A stretch of 40,248 nt of DNA. Origin: Hysterium pulicare CBS 123377 (taxonomy: Eukaryota; Ascomycota; Dothideomycetes; Hysteriales; Hysteriaceae). The position numbers and the translations under genes are program-made. The stretch covers positions 1 through 40,248 of the forward strand of contig AJFK01000189.1 in NCBI GenBank assembly GCA_000467715.1, read 5' to 3'. The notes beneath the pieces are model-generated. The model was given only the letters and a program-made list of their open reading frames with translations, had not been told where the DNA came from and did no database searches. Position 1 is the stretch's first letter. Each line of letters opens with the position of its first letter. Shown here piece after piece: positions 1 through 9,004 of this stretch.

Positions 1-48
1 ATTCCTCTAATTAATAATTCCCCTAATTAACAATTCCTATAATAAGCC
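1..48. repeat. 16-bp AT-rich tandem repeat, left-edge array
   Basis: Three consecutive 16-bp units can be read: 1-16 ATTCCTCTAATTAATA, 17-32 ATTCCCCTAATTAACA and 33-48 ATTCCTATAATAAGCC, the last one degenerate. The array may continue left of the window. The core AATTAAYAAT followed by a variable 6-bp part is the same design as the arrays at 8941-9004 and 34322-34513. The coding homology of the decayed gene to its right ends at about position 50, so the array sits at a breakpoint. Confidence 0.8.
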
Positions 49-49
49 A

Positions 50-1544
50 GCTCATGTTGACGAGTGCAAAAGGCCAGCCAACCAAGGAATTCGTGAACTC
101 CGCGAAAGCGCTATGTGCTGGCTCCAGTATCGCCGTCGCGTCATTGATCATGTCGACAAACTGTCCCAGGAATCCATCTAATTGAAGCGCTTCGACCAAA
201 AGCGCAAGTTGGCGTGCCTCTGGAGACATTTCGAAGATGTCACCGTGCTGGGGTTTTCGGGTGGCAGGAAGGGAAGCCATTCCACCAAGGCACACCTCTC
301 TGAAAAAGGTACCGTCGGAAAGGAAGACCTGGATGCCGTAGTTGGCGTAGTTGATGACGACCTAGCCCCAGATCGGAGTATCCCACTCAAGCGCAGGATG
401 CCGTAAGGGTTTGTCTTCGTCCACGATTCTGCTGTGGCTTATGTTAGGCATGACAAAGCAAGCATTCAGTCGAGCCGGCTGGTTAATTTGCATAGGTACT
501 TGCGAGTATTTCTGGGTAAGGTCTCGTGACCTAGCACGTCCTGTGGCGTATACCACTCGCTAATGCATGGGAACATTTCCGGAGTCGTCTCTATTGGTGT
601 CGGATCAATGGCTTCTGATCAATGGCGTGGATAGCTTGACCAAATTTCTCGATAATGTTCAGCTGGTCTTAGACTGTCCATGAGCTACCGGCTTAAAGGT
701 TGAATTTGGTTTGGATACGTTCCGACTAGTGCCGTAGGGCGTCAAATCAGATCCAACTTCAATCCTGCCGATGTTAGTGACTACAAATTCAGCTTCTGTA
801 CCATCTTTGTACGCTTCGGAGATCGGCTGCATTACTCCGCTGCCCGGAAGACTAATAAAAAGTTTAGCTTGCTCTTTGAGTTCCACCGCATCTTCGGGGC
901 CAGTGCTGACAAAGGGCGAGACGTCTACCTGGAGGCCGATGTACTCGTCTATTTCTTTGATTGCCCATTAAAGATCGCTTTCCACGACCCATGCTGTAAT
1001 TTCCTTCAGGCCAGACTTCTCAACGGCTTCTCTCGGTTGAACTTGGTCCATGTTTTCAATTGTACGGATTACTAGTCATCGGGTTGGGACATTGGGCTAC
1101 TTGGGCATGGAGTAATCGACATGCTCGTTCCGCGACTCACCTCTCAGACTCCTCTCGCGCCCATACGAATCTTTGCCTTCTCTGTCCTTTTCGTTGCGGG
1201 GCCCCAATGCGATACGCTCGAGGCATGGTCCAGTGGATGTAAACGCCCTGGCGGTCGCCGGTTGCGGCATGGAAGCCGTGTTCCAAGATCTGTGAATCGC
1301 GAGTTCGCATCCGCCGGCCCCGAGCTGTGCAGATCGACATTGTTCATGATGTCGCCCTGTAAATACTTGGGTTCCAGGCGTAGGAAGGTATAGTTGGGTT
1401 GGTGATGGGTGCGAGGTTGGGATTCTCTTTGGCGCTGCCGCACACTGGCTTGTTAAGTACGAAAGCGTCGACTTTGATGGGAATGAGGACATTCTGCTTA
1501 AGTCCCGGATACATTGCTGCTTCCGTTGATCGTTGTATTTTCAA
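50..1544 (-). pseudogene. Decayed large prokaryote-like hypothetical protein 'A' (VYLHW / NYANYGIQVFL family)
   Basis: Read on the minus strand, the remnants fall in protein order but in several frames. The N-terminal part (about 1500-1140) shows IPIKVDAFVLN, LAPIT, NYTFLRLEPKYLQGDI, VDLHSSGPADANSRFTDLGT and GVYIHWTMPRAYRIG. The next part (about 1025-840) shows ITAWVVESDL, an in-frame stop, then LQVDVSPFVSTGPED. After this come QINQPARLN (about 480), PALEWDTPIWG, a stop, VVINYANYGIQVFLSDGTFF (about 390-310) and NSLVGWPFALVNMSW (about 95-50). I recognise these blocks from long hypothetical proteins shared by bacteria and some fungi, whose function I do not know. At least two frame changes, two internal stops and missing internal blocks (intact homologues are about twice as long, from memory) make it a pseudogene. 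Homology stops at the 16-bp repeat. It lies head to head with decayed gene B, which belongs to a companion family. Confidence 0.75.
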
Positions 1545-1992
1545 GCGTAATTCGCAGCATGATCAGATAACTCCCATACAGGACTGAGGGATCGAGTCCC
1601 GTGACGGACGGCCGCGGGGACACACTGCCCGAAACAACATTGGAAGCTGGTCTAACAGTGCTGGAGTTCCGTTACGCTTGGTGGTGACGCGCATCTACGG
1701 GTTCAATCCACCACTAAAGGACGTATGCAGCTCTTGGGCTGAACAAGATGACCTGGACCCTCGGGCTGAGCAGCGATTCAGCAAGCCAGCTACAGTAATA
1801 TTCGTGTGAGCCGGAATGTCTGATTCACTCTCATGCCTGGGCATCCAAGATTCCGGCTTTCAACAAATCGATATTCCTATGCCAGCTGGAAGGACGTAGC
1901 ATTTAAATAAGGGCAGAGCGGTCCACAACTTCACCGTATGATTCTCACCCACCTAGTATACGACAAATCGTAACTATTTCCGCTCCTCTGCC
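1545..1992. promoter_or_regulatory. Intergenic region between divergent decayed genes A and B, likely former shared promoter
   Basis: About 450 bp separates the first recognisable codons of A (minus) and B (plus). A TATA-like TTTAAATAA lies at 1902-1910, about 85 bp before the B start, and a pyrimidine-rich run leads into the start context CCATGG at 1991-1996. No other gene is visible. Its promoter role is inferred from position. Confidence 0.4.
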
Positions 1993-4242
1993 ATGGCAAG
2001 ACCCAAATCAAGGACGCGGTACCGGTACCTGACTCTTCGTCATGAGGGACGCATCCTCGAGAACCGGCCACGAGAGCTAGATCCCGGCGAAGCAGAGTTC
2101 CGCGCTTTCTACCAGCCCTCCATAGAAGGCGGCCTGCATACCATCACTATCACTCAACGTGTCGATGCCGACCCAGGAAACCCAGAGAGTGATCCAATTA
2201 AAAGGACAGCAGATTCCAAGCCTTCAACCCAGGACGTCGACGTCGTAGCCCCGCGCTTCAGTTTGCCGGGCGCAATGCTCGACGCCTCGTTTCCACTTCC
2301 TGGACATACAGCGTGGGGGTAAGACGCTGTCGCATTTGACGCTCAAGGATCAGCGTTTCATATGGAAGAGAAAGGAAGAGAAAGGCATGTGATAGAGAAG
2401 AGGATGTCAAGGAGGAGAATAATCGCGTCCTGTGGATTGTGCTGATTGCATTCACGGAGGATGATTTGAAGTTGAGCGACCAAGAGCATAGTGCGATGTT
2501 TCGCAGTGTACCAAACGTGACCGCAAATAAGACTCTTGGGTTCAACTTGCCAGTGGTGCAATTGAAAAAGAACCGGGGTGGGCTAACGAGTAGACTGAAA
2601 GATATTAGGCCCGTTGAAAAGACCGGGAGTACGTCCGTCATTTGCGTTCGGAGAGAGTCCGCCGGGATCATTTGACGTGTACAGCTAACTGCGGCTCTTG
2701 GGTCAGAATAAGAATGTACTCCGCAATGAGCGCAATGTGGCAGCAAATCCAGCTACAGCTGAATGTATTCGAGGCTTAATTTCCCAGAGACAGGATGACG
2801 GATGCACCGTCATCCGGTATAGGACAGTGACTGGGGAAGAAACAGCTGGCATCTATCGCGGACCGCTCGTACCGAAGAGAGTCAAGCACCCGCTCCGGAG
2901 CGACTTGACGATCCAGCCTAACTTTGGCACCGACCTTCAGATACTGGATTCAAACCTGGGTTTGATGGACCTTACATACGCGATAGCCTGGCAGCTGGGA
3001 AAGAGGCTGGCTCTTGGCGATGCAGCATTCACGACAGCGCTCGCGCGAGTCAGAGGAGTTATACATGCTGAAGCGATCAAGACGGCCAAGAAAGACATAT
3101 ACGTAAACTTGGGCGTCTACACATCTCGAGATGCCACAGTCAGTATGATAGCGGATTTGGTGTAAGGACTAGGAGATCTGAACTCCAACTTGCGCAGTGC
3201 CGGCATGACAGCGGTCTCGACAAATAGATGGAAACGGTCCCGGGTCGATAAGGTTGACGTATCACTACATTCTACGAACGTCTTCTCCCATGATCACCAG
3301 GAGGCCGTGACCACAGCCATTAGAATTTGAGGGTAGGCTCTTCGACCGACGGCAAGCCCTACAACTACCACAACATCCCAAACAACACTGACGATGCGTT
3401 GGTCCAAGACTGAGTGCTCGACAAAGTGCATGTGGCTGGTACCCCCGCGCATAATCCCACCCCTCATCCTTCTTTCCTTCCATAGGAAGCGCTTCGCTTC
3501 TTCTACATTGACGAAAACTGGGTTGATGCCCTGATCGATGGCGCATTGAGCCTTGCAAGCCACAGGGCGGCCAAGCTAGAAGAGGATTACTGCCGCAGCG
3601 CCGTGAAAGCCGCTCTCAACAAGTTTCTCACTACGCGACAGGATGGACTCGGATACCGGCCCAGACACCGAAGTACGAATTTTTGCTCTAGTCGCAGGTG
3701 CTCGCACAGTATCCCGATGTGACATTTAGGGCAAGCTCGAGCCAATGGTGTTGGTCACCGAAGACCCATATATGAAGCCAAAAGCGCCGATTTTGATCCA
3801 GAGAAAGCTGGAGTCAGACGTCATGCTGTGCCTGTTCGACTGTTTACCACCGGAGCTAAAAAGCCTCAAGTTTGCGCTGCCGCCGCACCAGCAGGGCTTT
3901 ACAATCTGCGAGGAACTGACACTCGATAAGCTCGTTGTATCATTCCAAAAGACGTATTCGGTCCCTCCGAAGGATAAGCAGAATAAGAAGCGCGTGAGCC
4001 GTCACTTTTCAAAGGGGATGTCGGAGATCTTTAACTGAAATACGCGTTGCATGAAGGTAGAAGCGTACGCGGGCAAGGTGTGTGACTTCTGTAGAGGCAA
4101 CATGAGCAATGACGACTTCCACGAGACACAGGCTACCTCTGCCTTGCTGGCGCTCCAACGAAATGAGCCCATTTATACTCTGGATATCCAAGTCCCTGAG
4201 CCCAAGGCTGTGGACGAAAATGCTCTGCAGCTGAGATCTTGA
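1993..4242 (+). pseudogene. Decayed large prokaryote-like hypothetical protein 'B' (YRGP / RFFYID.NW.DAL family)
   Basis: The start at 1993 has a good context and opens a 109-residue stretch with GLHTITITQ and APRFSLP. The homology then changes frame several times. 2318-2392 carries LSHLTLKDQRFIWKR. About 2425-2675 carries LWIVLIAFTEDDL. 2698-3165 carries YRTVTGEETAGIYRGPLVP and LGLMDLTYAIAWQLGKRLAL, then an in-frame TAA, after which DLNSNLRSA and NRWKRSRV continue. 3336-3690 carries YNYHNIPNNTDDALVQD, a TGA where homologues have Trp, then SFLP, a TAG, and RFFYIDENWVDALIDGALSL. About 3662-3740 carries KYEFLL, a TAG, then SQVLAQYPDVTF. 3745-4038 carries KAPILIQRKL and LFDCLPPELKSLKFALPPHQ. After a further TGA, TSALLALQRNEPIYTLDI ends at 4242. 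Order and spacing match a family of long proteins in bacteria and some ascomycetes (from memory; function unknown). At least four frame changes and five stops rule out introns as the explanation. Confidence 0.8.
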
Positions 4243-4498
4243 ACAACGCAATTGCAAAGTTGGTGTATCATCATAGAGAGCGTCTAGTTCATGTGCGTAT
4301 GGTAAGTTTGAAAGCTGGCGAACGATCGGAAAGTGTTGACAGATGTGGTGCATACATACACGTGACCAGGTGTGTTAGCGTGTCGTAGCTTAGTCGACCC
4401 GGACACGAAACCTCAACCCCACCATCTGTGCATCGTCACCGCTTCAACCTCAACCCCCAACCTCACCTCTTTCTTCCTCCCAAGCCTCATGCCCATCC

Positions 4499-5863
4499 AT
4501 GCCAGCTAAAAGACCCCATTCCGTCGTCGAACAGGCTGCTTCCGAGCACCCGTCGCAACCTGTTCCAAAGCAGCGACGTACGGTCTCGCCCACCACTTCA
4601 TATCATCACTTTACCTCTTCCGACGCCCCCGAAGCCTCCGAATCTCCTGCACCTCGCTTCCATCTTCCTCTCACCCGCGAAAACCTCAAAAAGCTGGATA
4701 GAGAATCGATGGCTACTACGACACCGCTCACCTCAAAAGCGAGCAAGAAATCCAAGGACGCATTGTCGACCTCGACTTCGCTCGATATAACCGAGAGAAT
4801 CAATCGCTTGGCTCAATTCGACATTCATGTCTTAAGACCGAAGCGCATCCCCCACCCCGCCGGTCTCGACGCTCTCATCGAAACGATTTTGAAGACTCCC
4901 CGCGATCCAAACGTCCCTGAATCTCCGAACTACAAGAACATTGCTGAGCGATGGATTTATACATTCTGGGAGAACGAAAACACGGCTAAGGCAAATCTCT
5001 TTGCGGACATTGTCGGGACATCTGAGTATTCTGGCGGATTCAAGTCAGTGGATGTGCTACAGGATAAGGACTTTCTCAAAGAGGCTGTACCTATTCCGGC
5101 GAGGGAGACATCGGACAAGATTCTTCAGGAAGTCATGGATGCTGTCGGTGCTCCCGAGAGACCACGCCCAGATCTGTGCTACGGCTTCCAAGCAACTGAG
5201 ACCGCCATGACTCCAGTCTTCACCGAAGCCGAAGCAAGCGTAATCGATCTCCTCTCGAAATACTCTCGTCCTTGCCCCGGCCTTGTGTTTCCCTTTTTCA
5301 CTGTACAATGGAAGAGCACCGTGACCGGCGGCTCTCACCAACATGCCATCCTACAAGGTGCCCGAGATGGTGCAGCACTCGTATCATCTCTTCACAATTT
5401 CTTCTTGAGCTGCAATCTCATCAACATCGCCACCGAGGATACCGCCCATTTCTCCCTAACAGTGGATTCCGCTTCCGTCATGCTATACTGCCATTGGAGA
5501 TGGCTTGGTGAAGACAATCGACCCCATTGGGAGATGGAGCTTCTCGACAACTGGTTCCTGAATAAGGAAAGCCAGCTGCGAGAGATGCGACCAGTGATTC
5601 GGAACATTTTCAAGCATGCCTCCGGGGAACGCATGCGGAAATTGAAGGCGGCCATTGCTCACCGTATTAGTGCTCCCAGCAGCACTCTTTCCATGTCCAC
5701 CCCCAACTCAGCCCCATCCGCCTATACTCAAGCGACCTTCGTCTCAGCACCCAACATACTTTCGACGCCTCACGGCCAGATTAGGCCAGTATCAGAACTC
5801 AACTCCCCGAATCTCTCACCCCCTTCTGAATGGGGTGCAAAGAAGCGTAAGAATGGTCTCTAG
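4499..5863 (+). CDS. DUF7924-like fungal protein with probable PD-(D/E)XK nuclease-like core
   Basis: An uninterrupted 454-residue reading frame without introns. Residues 1-95 are Ser/Thr/Pro-rich and basic in places. Residues about 100-385 form one globular domain. It contains NYKNIAERWIYTFW (144-157), RPDLCYGF with Asp225, FPFFTVQWKS with Gln270-Trp271-Lys272, and an Ala/Arg-rich helix GARDGAALVSSLHNF (287-301). The Asp, E/Q-x-K, helix order is that of PD-(D/E)XK nuclease-fold domains, and overall it resembles the fungus-specific DUF7924 family. Residues 390-454 are Ser/Pro-rich and end in the NLS-like KKRKNGL, which suggests a nuclear protein. The usual Glu of the E-x-K motif is Gln here, so cleavage activity is doubtful. 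The start 4499 is the first ATG of the frame; Met71 is the only plausible later one. Cellular role unknown. It begins about 250 bp after decayed gene B, on the same strand, but is fully open and so still maintained. Confidence 0.85.
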   Translation: MPAKRPHSVVEQAASEHPSQPVPKQRRTVSPTTSYHHFTSSDAPEASESPAPRFHLPLTRENLKKLDRESMATTTPLTSKASKKSKDALSTSTSLDITERINRLAQFDIHVLRPKRIPHPAGLDALIETILKTPRDPNVPESPNYKNIAERWIYTFWENENTAKANLFADIVGTSEYSGGFKSVDVLQDKDFLKEAVPIPARETSDKILQEVMDAVGAPERPRPDLCYGFQATETAMTPVFTEAEASVIDLLSKYSRPCPGLVFPFFTVQWKSTVTGGSHQHAILQGARDGAALVSSLHNFFLSCNLINIATEDTAHFSLTVDSASVMLYCHWRWLGEDNRPHWEMELLDNWFLNKESQLREMRPVIRNIFKHASGERMRKLKAAIAHRISAPSSTLSMSTPNSAPSAYTQATFVSAPNILSTPHGQIRPVSELNSPNLSPPSEWGAKKRKNGL

Positions 5864-7452
5864 GGATATTTAGTGGTTGCTGGGACTAGGTTTGAGGGGT
5901 GTTATCTTATTGTATTGTAGGCCTATGGCATATCACGATGTCTTTTCTATGAGCGGATTAACATGTGCGAGAGGGGCTACGGTAAGGTCCCAACCGTCTA
6001 CGGAACCCATTTAGGCTCCCCTTCACGGGTTGATTGGATGTTCCTGCCGTGGGCCTAAGGGGATGCTTCTATTTTGACTTAGCGTGATGCGGCATCACGA
6101 ACTCATGCTAGATTAATACCACTCCAGTCTAAATCTTTCTTCTTGCATATGTGTGCAATAGGTGGTATAATCTATTAGATACTGGGCTACGCACCAGCAA
6201 TGAAACAACTCTTCTTGCTGAGGACACGTATCGATTGACTTTGGTATCATGGTTATAAGGGAGTATCTATGCCTACGCGGATGTTAAAGCTGTTCTTTGT
6301 AGAACCTTCTATTGAAGGCTGTGTAGGAAAAAGGAATAAAAAGTAAGAAGTTCAAGAAAGAGAGGTGGAAAAAACCTTCTTAGAAGAATATTTAGAGTGA
6401 ACTCTACTATTTCCGCATCCCAGATTTAGTAGTTTTGAAGCTATGCTGAGGCCGTTACAAGTGAAGACTATTATTTTCGCTTTCCGAAATTAACGGTTCC
6501 CGAGATAGTCTGAGCGTAGTAAACGTGGAAACTATTAATTCCGGAAGATGGCATCAACAGTCTAAGAAAAAAGTTTAGATGTGGTAAGTAAGAAATGCTT
6601 TTTATGCGTTCTGAAATCAGTGATGTAGCCTCCTATATCTTCGAAACATTATAAGCGTATTTTCACTTTCTTGGTTTAACGTAACATATTCAACTTCTAA
6701 TCATTTTTAGCTGCTCTTTGCAATTCTTGTTCTTCTATCTCCAACATGCACGAGATTTGAGTTTACTTAGAACCATTGTTAAGATACGCATTCCAGATTT
6801 TGAGTGAGCCGCAGGAGCTCCTCCTTATAGCACGCTTGTTCGGGAGTGTGAGCGAGGTGGACTCATCGTATGGTGCATCATTTTTTGGACCTTGTATTCC
6901 ACGAATGCCTTGCCCACGCTTCTCTTCAACGGACGAAGTACCCTGGACGAGCCGCAATCGCTGATGCAGAGGATTTCGGATGCTCTCCTGTAACGTCGAT
7001 TGAATGCGGCGGCTGAAATGAATAGGGCCTATCAAATCCGGCTTTTTATCCAACGAATTTGAGGATATCTAACCCAAACCACACCTCCATTAATGGATTC
7101 GGCCTTTCGGTACCTTTGCCGATAGATTTAAAGACGAATTTGGAGATCGTTAAGACGGTTTAGTTTTCATATTGCTGGTGATGTCGTTTTGAAGATGACA
7201 TTTTATACAATTTACAATTTGAGGCATTATACCGGTGAAGATGCATATTCGAGTGAGGTCGATATTCTAGAGTAGCGAAAACAGCTAACGATCAAGTGAG
7301 GTGACTATTCTGGAGTGTAATTCCGATATAGAGACTGCAGGATAGACTTTTTAGATAGACTTTTGGGATAGATCCTCGTTGCGGTTTCCTTTCCAGTTTC
7401 TTTGGTATTCTGAACATCGACCACTAACATGCCTTCATCTGAAGTGGTTGCG

Positions 7453-7496
7453 ATATAGCTGGAATATAGCTGAAGTATAGTTACAATATAGCTGGA
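7453..7496. repeat. 11-bp degenerate tandem repeat, four units
   Basis: The units are ATATAGCTGGA, ATATAGCTGAA, GTATAGTTACA and ATATAGCTGGA, directly adjacent. No coding interpretation is supported. Confidence 0.75.
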
Positions 7497-8094
7497 ATAG
7501 AACGAGATCATTGAATATGTTATCAACCGTCCAAAGTGTGACACCATTCCATGAAATCAACAATCACCGCGTATGCGTGCTTGAGCTTTACTAAATTCTT
7601 CTTCAGCTTCCGCAGCGCGGCCTTTCACTTTTCTCCTGAGTCTCGCGGAACTTTGCATTCATGTTCCCAATGCTCCGGCTTTGGATGAGAGCGAGGCAAC
7701 CGATGATGTTACTCCTTTCGAGAATGACTATAGCCGTGGGCATGGCTAAAACGACCTTCCTTGAACGCTCCACCTATCCCCACGCTGTGCCATCCGCGAA
7801 ATGACCTCCTGCTTCTGGAATAGAGATGAGTAGGACTTTCAACGCACTATCGCGCATACGATGTTGGCTGACACAGTTTAGGTTATTCGGCCTATATGTT
7901 CCACGAGCGTATTTATCATCTGACACCGTGTCGCGATACTAACATGAGACTCTTTGTCAGTACAGAAACTGGTAGGTAGCGCGCTAAGCGACTGATTCAT
8001 GTGCGTACGTGTGAACTACGAAAACAATCTCCAGAGCTTGGCACTGAGCAGATTGAGGGATGGTTAAGAGAGGTTGAAGAAGGGTCGAGGGAGT

Positions 8095-8190
8095 CAAGTA
8101 ACAGTCACCTCTTGGTCAAGCGAGAGTCAACTCGTAGTTAAGTAAATGTCAAGTCTTTGTTGAGTAAGAGCCAACTCTTAGTTGCGCAAG
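8095..8190. repeat. Degenerate ~23-bp tandem repeat with palindromic AGAGTCAACTC core
   Basis: Four units of 22-23 bp follow the pattern CAAGTAAnAGTCAACTCTTnGTT. They begin at about 8095, 8117, 8140 and 8163. A further inverted piece, GCGCAAGAGTTGAGCAATAA, follows. The core AGAGTCAACTC is nearly self-complementary. Confidence 0.6.
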
Positions 8191-8940
8191 AGTTGAGCAA
8201 TAACCAAGAGGACCTTTCTAAATCTGCGACTTTTTCCTTCTTCCACTAGTTCCAAATAAAAGCGCAAAGCGCTGCGTAGGAATGCCACATTGCGGAGGAG
8301 GAATAAAGAAAAACTGTGTCCGTATAGAACCTCAACTGCTGTGGGATAGTATGTCGAAATCCTGATTGCATCGGAAGGTCACGTAAATCTGCGGAAATAC
8401 TATTCCAATCAAAACAACGCTGCTCAATATAAAGTTTGAACTTGCCCGCAGTCGTACAAGAGCCCTCAAAATACTTTCTTTCCGTCATCATACCGTTTTG
8501 CCGCAGAGCGCTAACCAACACCCTTTGCAGTTCGCCTGTCAGCCGAGGTTATTCATTCTCGTAACGTGGCACCCAGGCCAGCGATTATGCCCGAATATCC
8601 GAACTTGTTACTGCTCACACTCGTAAGGTTTATATATTCCGTACAGCGTCTTACGCTTTGAGTGGGGTGTCTGGAATGTGAGAGAAGTGTATGAAATAGA
8701 TTGAGGCGAAGGAGAAGATTCCGAAATCTAAGCGGCGGCTTCTAGGGTATAACGGGCGGAGATGGTAATGCGTGGGGCCGCTGTTTAGATGTATAGGTTT
8801 ATAGCTTTTAAATTGTTGCTAGGATTCACCAGTGTTATTTAAATCACCTATTGTAAGGTACGCTTATTATAAAGCAATTCTATTGTTGTTCTGGCAGGAG
8901 AACATCTCATTATAGCAGCGTATATACTAGCATTTTAGAA

Positions 8941-9004
8941 ATTCTAGCAATTAATAATTCTAGCAATTAATAATTCTAGCAATTAATAATTCTAGGAATT
9001 AATA
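8941..9004. repeat. 16-bp AT-rich tandem repeat, four exact-length units
   Basis: Units at 8941, 8957 and 8973 are identical (ATTCTAGCAATTAATA). The fourth, at 8989, differs by one base (ATTCTAGGAATTAATA). The core AATTAATAAT recurs in the arrays at 1-48 and 34322-34513, with a different 6-bp filler. Confidence 0.95.

Larger units (their letters stand above)
5864..8940. other. About 3 kb without a supportable gene
   Basis: Only short frames without recognisable domains occur on either strand. The region is moderately AT-rich and holds an 11-bp tandem repeat (7453-7496) and a degenerate 23-bp repeat (8095-8190), listed separately. I saw no transposase motifs or terminal inverted repeats. Confidence 0.6.

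Noticed and set aside
660-1090. A separate acyltransferase-like gene (VVTNIGRIEV) inside region A
   Set aside because: The preceding text ITAWVVESDL..LQVDVSPFVSTGPED fits the interior of family A and lies in the right order and strand, so it is simply part of the same decayed gene.
1993-4242. Gene B as an intact intron-containing gene
   Set aside because: Frame changes and stops fall inside conserved blocks (for example VQD-stop-VLDK and SFLP-stop-EALRFF) with no donor/acceptor pairs around them, and conserved residues would be lost by splicing.
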